From Dactylonectria macrodidyma (Eukaryota; Ascomycota; Sordariomycetes; Hypocreales; Nectriaceae): 64,000 nucleotides of DNA. Below, piece by piece: positions 21,731 to 30,443 of the stretch. Under the pieces are notes generated by a model, which did not search any database, had not been told where the DNA came from, and saw nothing but the letters and a program-made list of their open reading frames with translations. The position numbers were made by a program, and so were the translations under genes. The DNA lies in the NCBI GenBank assembly GCA_020744425.1, contig JAGMUV010000003.1, positions 2,108,001-2,172,000 of the forward strand. The letters run 5' to 3'. Position 1 is the stretch's first letter, and each line of letters begins with the position of its first letter.

Positions 21731-23629
21731 TTACTTCATGCGAGAGAGCGCATCCTCCGCCTTGGTCACTATCTCTTTGACCTTCTCAAGCCCTTCAGAC
21801 CCCTCATTCGACAGCTTGATCGGCTTGCCACCGTCTAGTACCTCTGCCACACTCTCCTCGGCACCTCTCACAGCCTTGCGGCCCTCCTCGCGGACTTCAC
21901 CCTCCCAAAATGCACGGGCACTCTCCCACTTCTTCTGTAACCGGCTTAGGCTCCACACGATTCCTAGTGCTGCAACAGCACCAGCCTCGAAAATTGTGGA
22001 CGAGAATGATGATATATAGAGCAATCCGGCGAGCGATGTGGTGATGCCAGAGGTTCCTAGAGACTGCACGACTAGTCTTTGGGCAAGAGCCTGGAGGGCA
22101 GGGATAGTCTCGTTTTGGAGATATCGACGGGTGAAGGCGATGTGACCTGGCCACTTTGGGAGTGGAGATGAGCGAGTGAAAGGAACCACAGAGGTTAGAT
22201 CCCCAGGGCCTAGCTGCTTGGGAGGTGGTCCTGCATCGCTCACAGACGAGGGCTGGGGATACTTTGGAGCTCCTGGAGCAAACTCCGAGATCCGTCCTGT
22301 CAGGTAGACAAGCTCTTGCTCGGCAGTAGGCAAAAATCGCTGGCTAAGCATCTCGTTTGTGAGCATTGCCACATCATCGACTCTCCAAAAAAGCTGCCAC
22401 CATCCAAGCTTGCTCCATCGGTGGCCGGTGAATGCTAAGTCAAGTTCGTCCTGCAGCTCCGCATGAGCTTTTTGCGCCCACGCTGCGAGACCCTCATTTA
22501 GGTCTTTTGAACCAATTGATGCAGAAGTTGCTGACTTCAGCGCCTTGGATAATTCCCCGGACTCCTCGGTCTGGATCGTTGCCAGTGTGTTTTGGAGGAG
22601 CGACGCGATGAGTTGTCGCACCACAGGTTTAGTGGAGTCATCTGAGGTGCTGATGCCCGAGTTGATCCAGGTGGCAAGAGCACGTACGTTACTTTCAGAC
22701 CAAAGATGGTTGTATTCCATGGCATTTTGAGGGCCTTTCCGGAGGAGACCAACACCCTTCTCGGCGAGTGCCACATCAAATATCTCAAAGGAAGCGTCGA
22801 GCTGCTCCTTGCTCAACCCCTTGAGATCAACAGCTGTCAGGATAGACTCCTTGCCTTCCAATAGAGACAAAGGTGTGATGTTAACTGCTCCCATAAGGCC
22901 GTCGGCAACTATGAGCGACTTGTGTACTGGTGTTGTCACGGGAGTTACCCGGTTTTCGGCTGAGGGGATATTGACGGTCGGGACGAGCAGTGCATCTTCT
23001 ATTCCCTGCGCAGAAGCTGCTCCCGTATATGTGGTAGGCGTGTGGACTTGCATAAAGAGAATCTCCAGGTTGAGGCCATTCCACTCAACAGACGAGACGT
23101 TCACCTCGCTCAACAGGCTTGTCTTGGAGATGGTCAAATTGCCTTGCTGGCTCGGAGCTGGCCCGACACGAATGATGAGCGGGTTCTTGGGATCGTGATC
23201 TTTCAATTGTTGTTCCCATTCCTCTTCATCCTTGAGTGGATCTGCCAACAGAACCCTCAAGACATTCTTAGCCGTCTTTCCAGCATCGGAGCCATCCGTA
23301 AGTCCCAATATCGCAACCCTCACGGATTCCCGGCCCGGTGTCTGTCGAAGACCTTGGAGGGCCAATTGAAGCCTCGAGAGGTTAACAAAGGCAGGCGCAT
23401 GCTTCTGAAGATCTAGAAGAGCCTGCTCGAGCTCGGCACGCGGGTTCGTTGAATTCGTGCTTGTCGACTGGAACCGTCGGGAGCTGACTTGGCGACGGGA
23501 TCGCGGGCGGGTACGGCCGGTGGGCGTAATGGAGCAAAAGGGACATATCGATGAACCCTGAAGCTTTTGCGGTCGGGTTAGATTCCGAATACTCCCTGAG
23601 CCGGGGAAACCTGGCCGTCGGGAAGCCAT
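21731..23629 (-). CDS. Mitochondrial protein of unknown function, 632 residues
   Basis: Single exon. The N-terminus is rich in Arg, Ser and Thr and contains a CPFC motif (residues about 29-32), followed by RTRPRSRRQVSSRRFQST, a mitochondrial presequence with a plausible cleavage site near residue 55. The body begins RAELEQALLDLQKHAPAFVN. It is soluble-looking up to about residue 520 and contains GLTDGSDAGKTAKN. A Gly/Ala-rich hydrophobic region near residues 540-575 (TTSLAGLLYISSFSSTIFEA, GAVAALGIVWSLS) could be a membrane hairpin, before a charged coiled-coil C-terminus. I take it for a fungal mitochondrial inner-membrane protein. GSDAGKTAKN resembles a weak P-loop, but GxxxxGK[ST] is not cleanly matched, so nucleotide binding is not claimed. 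It is convergent with SMD3. Confidence 0.8.
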   Translation of the reverse strand: MASRRPGFPGSGSIRNLTRPQKLQGSSICPFCSITPTGRTRPRSRRQVSSRRFQSTSTNSTNPRAELEQALLDLQKHAPAFVNLSRLQLALQGLRQTPGRESVRVAILGLTDGSDAGKTAKNVLRVLLADPLKDEEEWEQQLKDHDPKNPLIIRVGPAPSQQGNLTISKTSLLSEVNVSSVEWNGLNLEILFMQVHTPTTYTGAASAQGIEDALLVPTVNIPSAENRVTPVTTPVHKSLIVADGLMGAVNITPLSLLEGKESILTAVDLKGLSKEQLDASFEIFDVALAEKGVGLLRKGPQNAMEYNHLWSESNVRALATWINSGISTSDDSTKPVVRQLIASLLQNTLATIQTEESGELSKALKSATSASIGSKDLNEGLAAWAQKAHAELQDELDLAFTGHRWSKLGWWQLFWRVDDVAMLTNEMLSQRFLPTAEQELVYLTGRISEFAPGAPKYPQPSSVSDAGPPPKQLGPGDLTSVVPFTRSSPLPKWPGHIAFTRRYLQNETIPALQALAQRLVVQSLGTSGITTSLAGLLYISSFSSTIFEAGAVAALGIVWSLSRLQKKWESARAFWEGEVREEGRKAVRGAEESVAEVLDGGKPIKLSNEGSEGLEKVKEIVTKAEDALSRMK

Positions 23630-24553
23630 TTGCTGGTGGGATGGTGATGGGGAATTTGTCGGAAGCTTTGCGAGAGAGCTCCGATGTCTTGGGCCGGAAA
23701 AGTCCCGGCAAAACCCGGAAGCTCTTCACATCCGCCCATCCAGCGTCATCGAACCTGACTTCGCCTGGTTACGCAAATGTCTCTCGCAAACATCATTCTT
23801 CTCTACCGAATTAGATATTTAGTCTGTGTTCATTCGTATTACAGAGCAACTTCTTCTCTCGTGATATTCCATGTTTTCGTGCCAACTATCCGTTGTTGGG
23901 CAAAAAACATATCTCACAGAACAGCTCAGAGCTCTCTAAGCGAGCGAATGTTCTCAAGCTAACGATGTCGAGCCGATCATGGTCCCTACAAGCGTTGACG
24001 ACCATCGAAAAAAAGGCATTGCCATAGGCGAAGTCTCGCTACTTTTGACATGTGCTACCCGCTTTCCCGCAACGTTTGAACGGCCAGCTTTCAGGGGTCC
24101 AAAACCACCATCCATCTCAGCAACCGAAAACGGTAAACAGATCGCCTTTGAGGCCATTTTCCGCACCCACCCAAAAGCCTCCATGTGGAATCAATGATTT
24201 CCATACCATTCTCAGATTAGTGCAGCGGAGGACGAGGAAAGATGGGGAAATTGCCCGTTGGGTTTTGAAGCAAAGTGCAAAATGATGATTCATGATCTCA
24301 TTAATCTAGACCATTCTCGTGGGGCGCTGGCTTGCGCTAGACAAGTAGATTGAGTAACGGAGATCTATGACCATGATCGACAAGCTTTATTTGGTGTATC
24401 GACACCTCGGGTCTCTGTCAGGGTCCAGGGTCCTAAATACTTGATATTTCCTCTAGTTTGTTCGTCTGTCATTGCAAACGTCGGTTCCGTAACTGGCTAT
24501 TCAAACTTCACCATCGACTGCTTTCACTCTACAGGTGTAGAAAACTTCCCAAC
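23630..24553. other. Divergent intergenic region
   Basis: 924 bp between the start codons of the mitochondrial-protein gene and the RTA1-like gene. Overlapping frames of 72-77 codons at about 23950-24200 exist on both strands but have no recognisable content. Confidence 0.5.
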
Positions 24554-25510
24554 ATGTCATCACAACGTACGTCCCGTAACAAAACGACAACTTCGCTTTA
24601 GCTTCTCTTAGCTAACCTAAGTGATCTAGCAACAGCAACATCGAGACCCATCGATGGCTACGTTGATCCAGACTTCCCGAATCCCAATGGCGACTGGGAT
24701 ACGCCAGTCATCATCTACGGCTACACGCCCCTCTTCTCGCTCGCCGTCTTTGCCGTCGTGTGGTTCTTCATCTTCTTCGTCGTCCACCTGTTCCAGACGA
24801 TCCGCTACCGAAGCTGGTACTTTGTCACGTTCCCCATCGGTCTGCTGCTTGAGATTGTTGGATATGTCGCCAGGTCGCTCTCAGCGAAGAAGGACCCGTA
24901 CAACTTGCTGTACTTTATCCTCAACTACTTCTTCATCGTCACACCGCCCGTCTTTCTTTCGGCTGGCATTTACACCATCCTATCTGCATTGATCCCGAGA
25001 CTTGGTCGCCACTACTCGCTTCTTCCACCGAAAGCCATCCTTTGGTTCTTCATAACCTCGGATGTCATCGCTACAATCGCTCAGATCGCCGGCGCCGCCC
25101 TCATCGGCGTACAACAGTCCAACAGAGCTGACCCTACCTATGCCAACAACATTCTCCTCGGCGGTCTGGCGTATCAAGTCTTTTCCCTGGGCATCTTCGT
25201 TATTCTCACGGGTATCTTCTTGTTTCGTGCGCGACATGAGATCAAAAACCTTGGACAGACTGGGTTCACCATAGCATTTTCCGTGGCCACACTCCTCATC
25301 TACTTGCGAACGTGCTTCCGCCTTGCAGAAACGGCCCAGGGCTTGGGTGGCGCTCTATCCTCCAACGAGATCTACTTTGCCTGTCTGGAGTTTGCACCTG
25401 TTGCTGGGGCCGTGTTGCTGTTTGCAGTGTGGCATCCTGGCCGTTGTGTGGGAAGAAGAGTCAGGGTTCCCGAGGTAGAAAAAGAACCTCGAGGCGCTGC
25501 CAATTTTTGA
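24554..25510 (+). CDS. RTA1-like (lipid-translocating exporter family) membrane protein
   Basis: Seven-helix membrane protein of the fungal RTA1/RSB1 family, linked in yeast to tolerance of 7-aminocholesterol and export of sphingoid bases. A 13-nt first exon (24554-24566, MSSQ) is spliced by a 63-nt intron to 24630-25510, giving 297 residues. The mature start reads YVDPDFPNPNGDWDTPVIIY, followed by seven hydrophobic segments. Family features include YRSWYFVTFPIGLLLEIVGY VAR, SAGIYTILSALIPRLGR and ITSDVIATIAQIAGAAL. The conserved FRLAETAQG lies before the last helix. The short cytosolic tail ends GAANF. The tiny first exon is needed because the second-exon frame has no ATG before the first helix. 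Substrate unknown. Confidence 0.88.
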
Positions 25511-25856
25511 AGAGTTAATAGCAAAGACGTAGCTACCTTACATATCGATATTGGTGATAATGGGATGTCAGAAAGTATCATGATTTGAGAGCGGCTGGAT
25601 CTTGTCTGTTGTCTGCCCGTGTAAAATGATTGGATTGCGGAGCACAACAGCTGACATATCACTGAAATGTGTCACTAATTAGAGTACGGCCACTAACGCC
25701 CAGCGACCCAGGCACCAACGATTGAGATAGGCTCCAATCCACAGCGTCTATTCCAGCTAATAATAGGGCGGCAAGATCTAACATACTCGTTCCCCTCACT
25801 CACCAACATCACCTTTCATACCATCCTCATTCAACCGCCCTCGCAACTCGCCTCTC
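25511..25856. other. Intergenic region before the GH18 gene
   Basis: 346 bp holding the RTA1-like terminator and the GH18 promoter. The final 60 bases are CT-rich, as expected for a fungal leader. No gene seen. Confidence 0.5.
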
Positions 25857-26891
25857 ATGCCTCCTCTACCTCCCTCCGCTAATCCTCTCCCTCGGATCAT
25901 CACTTATTACCAGACTCATCATGATTCCGCAGGCAACCCAATCTCCGTCCTACCTCTCATCACCCAACCTGGCATCGCCCTCACTCACGTAATCCTTGCT
26001 GCTATTCACATCAACGAGCACCCTGACAAACTCACCCTCAACAATGACCACCCCTCGCATCCACGCTTTCAGACCCTCTGGGCTGAGATGCGCGTCCTTC
26101 AAGCCACCGGCATCAAAGTCTTGGGCATGCTAGGTGGCGCCGCCCAGGGCAGCTATAAGCGACTCGACGCAGATGAGGCCCAGTTTGAGAGATACTACGG
26201 CCCTGTGAGGGACATGATCCGGGAGCATACGCTAGACGGGCTCGATCTGGATGTGGAAGAAGAAATGAGCCTCGGGGGTATCGTTCGTCTGATTGATCGT
26301 CTACGAAGCGACTTTGGTCCCGATTTCATCATCACTCTGGCTCCAGTTGCCATGGCCTTGCTCGACTTCACCAAGAATCTCAGCGGTTTCGATTACGAAG
26401 CCCTGGAGGTCATGCGTGGCAAGGAAATTGCATGGTATAACACGCAGTTTTACTGTGGCTGGGGTGACTGCAGCAACCCCCTTATGTTCGACTACATGAT
26501 CCGCAAAGGCTGGCCCCCAGAGAAGATTGTCGTTGGCCTGGTCACGAACCCTGCTAATGGCGGCGGTTTTGTGCCGTGGAACCCGCTGGGAATGGTTCTC
26601 ACCACATTGCGAGGGCGATACGGTCAATTTGGAGGAGTTATGGGGTGGGAGTACTTCAACAGCTTGCCAGGTGGCACGGAGAGGCCTTGGGAGTGGGCGA
26701 GAGAGATGACAAAGTTGTTGAGAGGGCACTTGCTAACCCAGCCAGCGGTACCAGCAGTGAACCAAGTGGCAAAGCCGAGAGAGGAGGCACCTCCAAAATC
26801 AGAAGAGATAGATCCCGATACGCCCGGTGGAAAGGATGCACGGGTTCCGGCCCAGTTTGACTACTTTACAGATTCGTCCGAAGAAGAATAA
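25857..26891 (+). CDS. GH18 family protein, endo-beta-N-acetylglucosaminidase-like, no signal peptide
   Basis: A single exon of 344 residues forming a GH18 TIM barrel. The first strand is RIITYYQTHHD, the second GIALTHVILAAIHIN, and KVLGMLGGAAQG is the SxGG-like strand 3. The catalytic DxxDxDxE motif is complete as DGLDLDVE, residues 127-134, with Glu134 the general acid. Later strands include ITLAPVAMALL, AWYNTQFYCGWGD and GVMGWEYFNSLPGG. There is no secretion signal and no chitin-binding domain. This layout, with a short barrel and a cytosolic N-terminus, resembles fungal ENGase-type GH18 enzymes that cleave the chitobiose core of N-glycans more than secreted chitinases; that assignment is inference. 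The C-terminal 50 residues are polar and acidic (PDTPGGKDAR, then DSSEEE). Convergent with the zinc-cluster gene. Confidence 0.85.
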   Translation: MPPLPPSANPLPRIITYYQTHHDSAGNPISVLPLITQPGIALTHVILAAIHINEHPDKLTLNNDHPSHPRFQTLWAEMRVLQATGIKVLGMLGGAAQGSYKRLDADEAQFERYYGPVRDMIREHTLDGLDLDVEEEMSLGGIVRLIDRLRSDFGPDFIITLAPVAMALLDFTKNLSGFDYEALEVMRGKEIAWYNTQFYCGWGDCSNPLMFDYMIRKGWPPEKIVVGLVTNPANGGGFVPWNPLGMVLTTLRGRYGQFGGVMGWEYFNSLPGGTERPWEWAREMTKLLRGHLLTQPAVPAVNQVAKPREEAPPKSEEIDPDTPGGKDARVPAQFDYFTDSSEEE

Positions 26892-27211
26892 GACATTAGA
26901 TGTAGGCCTCGGCTTTCGGCAATTTCACGAAACCATAGATTTAAGGAAGCTACACTTCGAAAGTTTGCTCGCAATTATGAAGTGAGCAGCAAATCACATC
27001 GCGATCATGCCTTGTGATGTAGATGAGAACCCAGTTCTCACAGCCCGAATCAATCACTTCCGATAGCAGACAGTGAAATAGAATCAATGTTCCTTAGATT
27101 ATGATCCCTGATGTTAAGAATTATCCTCCTTTTAGGATACAAAAATAGTACAAATGAGAGGCAAGCTCAGTTATCCTACTGCTGCGCAGGATTGACTCTC
27201 CTGAACGACAC
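26892..27211. other. Convergent 3' region
   Basis: 320 bp between the GH18 stop and the zinc-cluster stop on the other strand. Both 3' UTRs should lie here; nothing else seen. Confidence 0.5.
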
Positions 27212-29599
27212 TTATCCAAGAATGAGCCCGATATCCATCTCCATACTAACAGTTCTCCAGACTTCCTCAGCATTACTCAACTCCGACAGTGTATCTGCTT
27301 CATCCAGCTCTAATAAGTCCACCTCGTCTTGCCTTATCCACACTTCTCGGACAAGCGTCCAAGCTTTGTCGATGTTCATCATGCCCTGCCGCTTTTGAGC
27401 TGAAGAGAATGACAACATGGCCATGTCGCGGTCTTCTAGGCTTGTTGCCTCGCACGCTGCTATAAATAATGGCCAGAGCAGGGCTCCCATCGGGCCAACG
27501 CTGTTCGCGACCTCTACACAATGTTTGAGGCTTAAGTGGGCGTTAAGCTGGACGAGTTTGTGGTTGCGCGGTAGACAACGGACCCTTCGGTAAAGATACA
27601 CCAGGGCAGAATGCCGATAAGCCAAAGAGTTGGAGAGAAGACTTTGCATGCGAGCCTCAGCTTCCGTTGTTTCTTCGGACTGGCTCTCATCCAGAGTTTC
27701 CACTATACTCGACTCCGGCTGCCATCTGACAAGCGCGGTTTCAATGGCAGAAGCCGATAGCTCGAACTCGGCACGTAGAACAGCTACTTTCGACCCTCCC
27801 GAGGGTTCGGATGCATCAAGTTGTTTTTTGAGAGAACCGAGCGTGGAGAGGCGATGCATAATAGGCCATAGTGAGGTCGATCTGCCCAATAGAGTATCGA
27901 AGTAACGCTGCCGTGATGTTGGGCCTTTAGTATGAGAGACAAGGGATCTGGAAAGGTGTCGTAAACTTGGAGCGTTGGAAAGTGGTGCCGTGCCGAACGA
28001 GAGAGCCGAAATCACATCGTAGTAACGAAAGGCCTGTAAACAAGTAAGCTTAGTAGTTGCGTCGGAATCCGAATAGAAACGTACTTCTTCAAGGAACAAC
28101 GTGGTTGCGTCGTTGGCACCATCGGCTCTTAGAGTGTTCATAATACCATTCAGGTATTTGTTAATGATAGCGGATCGACCATTTTGGAACAACTGGATGC
28201 AGTCAGCGCTCCGATTCTGTTTCGCTGATCCGTGTTACTTACCACCTCGTAGTACGTTAAGATGACGAAAGCTGCGAGAAGCTCGTTGCGCTTTATCGGG
28301 CTACTAAGAGCACCTTCAGATTCCAGATTGCCAGTGGACCTGGAATAGTAGAAGGCCGCCTTTTCTTCGCTTTGAACCCCGTGAAACTCGAGATGCGCGC
28401 TTGCCAGAGCGTAAACTGCGTTTCTGACCAATTGACTGTATTGGCAGAGCGGAAGCACCAGCCGTGTAAATGGATTCTCGCATCGGTCCTCGAGGACAAT
28501 GAGGCGAGAAACGACGTTGCAGAAGTGGGCGAGAAGCTTTTGCCTGGTACGATGAGGTGAGAAATTCTCAAATGAGGACCTTATTGATCTGACTTCCAGA
28601 GACATATCAGCAGTGTCTGGGATCGCCGTGGCTTTATGCGCGTTGCCATCCTGGTCTTCATCGATGACATCTTGTGGCGAGTCTGAGCTGTGAGCTGAAC
28701 TGCTCTCGTCATTCATGAGGATTTCGTCTTCCATTTCCCCTAATACTCCATTACTGTGGCTCTCAAAGCCATTCACCACCTTGATTTCCTGTCGGGTGCG
28801 GTCCTGGGGCGAAGTCGTGGCCGAGGCTGTTGGTAAGTTGCCGCCTCCGTCTGCATCGATGCCATCTGGCTGTGAGCCTTGGCGGCGAGCAGGATCGCTA
28901 CCGTCATTGACACGGATTTCGACTTCCATTTCCGGAAATGACTCATTATTGTGGCCCTCAGAATAATTTACTGCTGCGATTTCCGGACTGCTGTTGTCTT
29001 GTGGCGAAGTCGTCGCCAGTGATGAGTCGGAAATGTAGTTCACCACCTTCACTGGGGAGCGTGTCGATGACACCAAGCTGCCAACTCTAGTGTCTAGAGT
29101 AGATAGTTTTTAGCAAAAGAAGATACGTCTCAGATATTCCGCCCTGGGCATATTTACCAGAAGATTGAGTCATCTTTGACTTAAACACATGCTGTTTCCT
29201 AGGCTGGATAGGCCCATAGACGCAATCAACATCGTGCATCCGACATCGTCCACATTGTGGGCGGCTCTCGTCACATTTTCTTTTCTATGCGATTCGTTTC
29301 AGAAATGCCCTTTGAAGCATATGAGCTTTCAAGTTCATCTTACCTTGTTCTTGCTAATTAGAGCTGGTTAGTTGGATTTGTGACCTGCAGATCGTGACAC
29401 TTACCACGGGGTACATCCTATATGCGGGTCAGACAAGGGTACGACTAAGATTGCATGATGGAAAAGGCTTTCGTGCCGAATAAAGATTAGAATATTATTC
29501 TTATTTGCTGCTGATCATTGAGGAAGACTCACATGACGCACCTGCTCGAGAACGCGTTTTAGGAGCCTTAGGCTGTGCGAGCCTGGCGTAGAGGAGCAT
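27212..29599 (-). CDS. Zn2Cys6 fungal transcription factor
   Basis: Zinc-cluster regulator. I reconstruct seven exons: 29542-29599, 29405-29417 (13 nt), 29344-29353 (10 nt), 29158-29284, 28243-29093, 28085-28192 and 27212-28033. They sum to 1989 nt, or 662 residues. Splicing of the two micro-exons assembles the cluster with Cys at 21, 24, 31, 38, 41 and 48 (CTPCKNKKRKCDE, then CGRCRMHDVDC). The spacing is C-x2-C-x6-C-x6-C-x2-C-x6-C. Residues 97-226 form a tandem acidic duplication. The remainder resembles the helical Fungal_trans_2-type regulatory domain (LLAHFCNVVSRLIVLED; RNELLAAFVILTYYEVLFQ; FGTAPLSNAPS), ending EMDIGLILG. The 51-nt intron at 28034-28084 is stop-free, so an unspliced form would stay in frame. 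The start is the only in-frame ATG before the cluster. Target genes unknown; adjacency to GH18 proves nothing. Confidence 0.85.
28624..29013 (-). repeat. Tandem duplication of a 65-codon acidic segment
   Basis: Two adjacent units of exactly 65 codons inside the zinc-cluster gene, 28819-29013 (residues 97-161) and 28624-28818 (residues 162-226). Both start TTSPQD and share EI..VN, EME.EI..ND and ID.D..GN at equal positions; by my count 31 of 65 residues are identical. There is no indel between units. Confidence 0.85.
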
Positions 29600-30443
29600 G
29601 ATTATTCTCGGTCGATGGATTCGTTCCGTTTTCAAGACGATAATAACTACCAAACGCCCGGTGTATTAAATGTCGGGGTATGCCAGAAGTTGTAGTCCAA
29701 GGATGAAAATCGAGCAATGAAGCCACAAGGGCAATGCGGGGAGCGGTTTATTTGGCGGGGAAGTGGACCGACATGCTCAGCAAAACGCAAGACAGTCCAG
29801 TTTTTAGGTAAAATTTTGTTAGTTCTTAGACAACTAGTCAGAGCTTTGCCACATTGGTGTAAGGCAATTGCACCCCATCGGGATCGGGCATTTGTTCGGG
29901 CAATTCATCGGACGGATATGATTCATGCTCACGACCTCATTTTCTCGCCTTAAAAGTCGTTTTCCTTCAAATATTCGTGGATATCTCTACAGATTTTCCT
30001 TGGCATCCAATTTTCTCTCCACCAATACCCTTCAAAAGGAAATCATAGAGGCTGCCGGACGGGGTTCTTAGTCAACTACCTGGGGGCGGGTTACTGGGTT
30101 CACTAGGTGGCTGGCGGATTAGAACGTGGAATAAAAAAGGGCAACGTAGAAAAGCAGGGGAAAAGAGGAGATTGAAAATTCACTGATGTATCTAAAAATC
30201 ACAGCAGCTACAATTTTGTTGGATGGCAACTTGGTATACCCTTACCAGTTGGTTGCTGCAGATTGAACATGGAAAGTCCCCAGCAGAGGCGACTGTTCTC
30301 TCGCACGTCACGTCCCGCCCGCTCGTATCCATCGTCAAGCTCACGAACCTCTAACGTCAACTTTCCTCTCTCATCCAAACCCAGCCTGGAAAATATGAAA
30401 GGATATCAACCGCATCTCGGGTGAAATACTCGTAGGGCTTCGG
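29600..30443. other. Divergent intergenic region
   Basis: 844 bp between the zinc-cluster start (minus) and the HET-gene start (plus), expected to hold both promoters. A 78-codon plus frame at 29717-29953 has no recognisable content. Confidence 0.5.
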
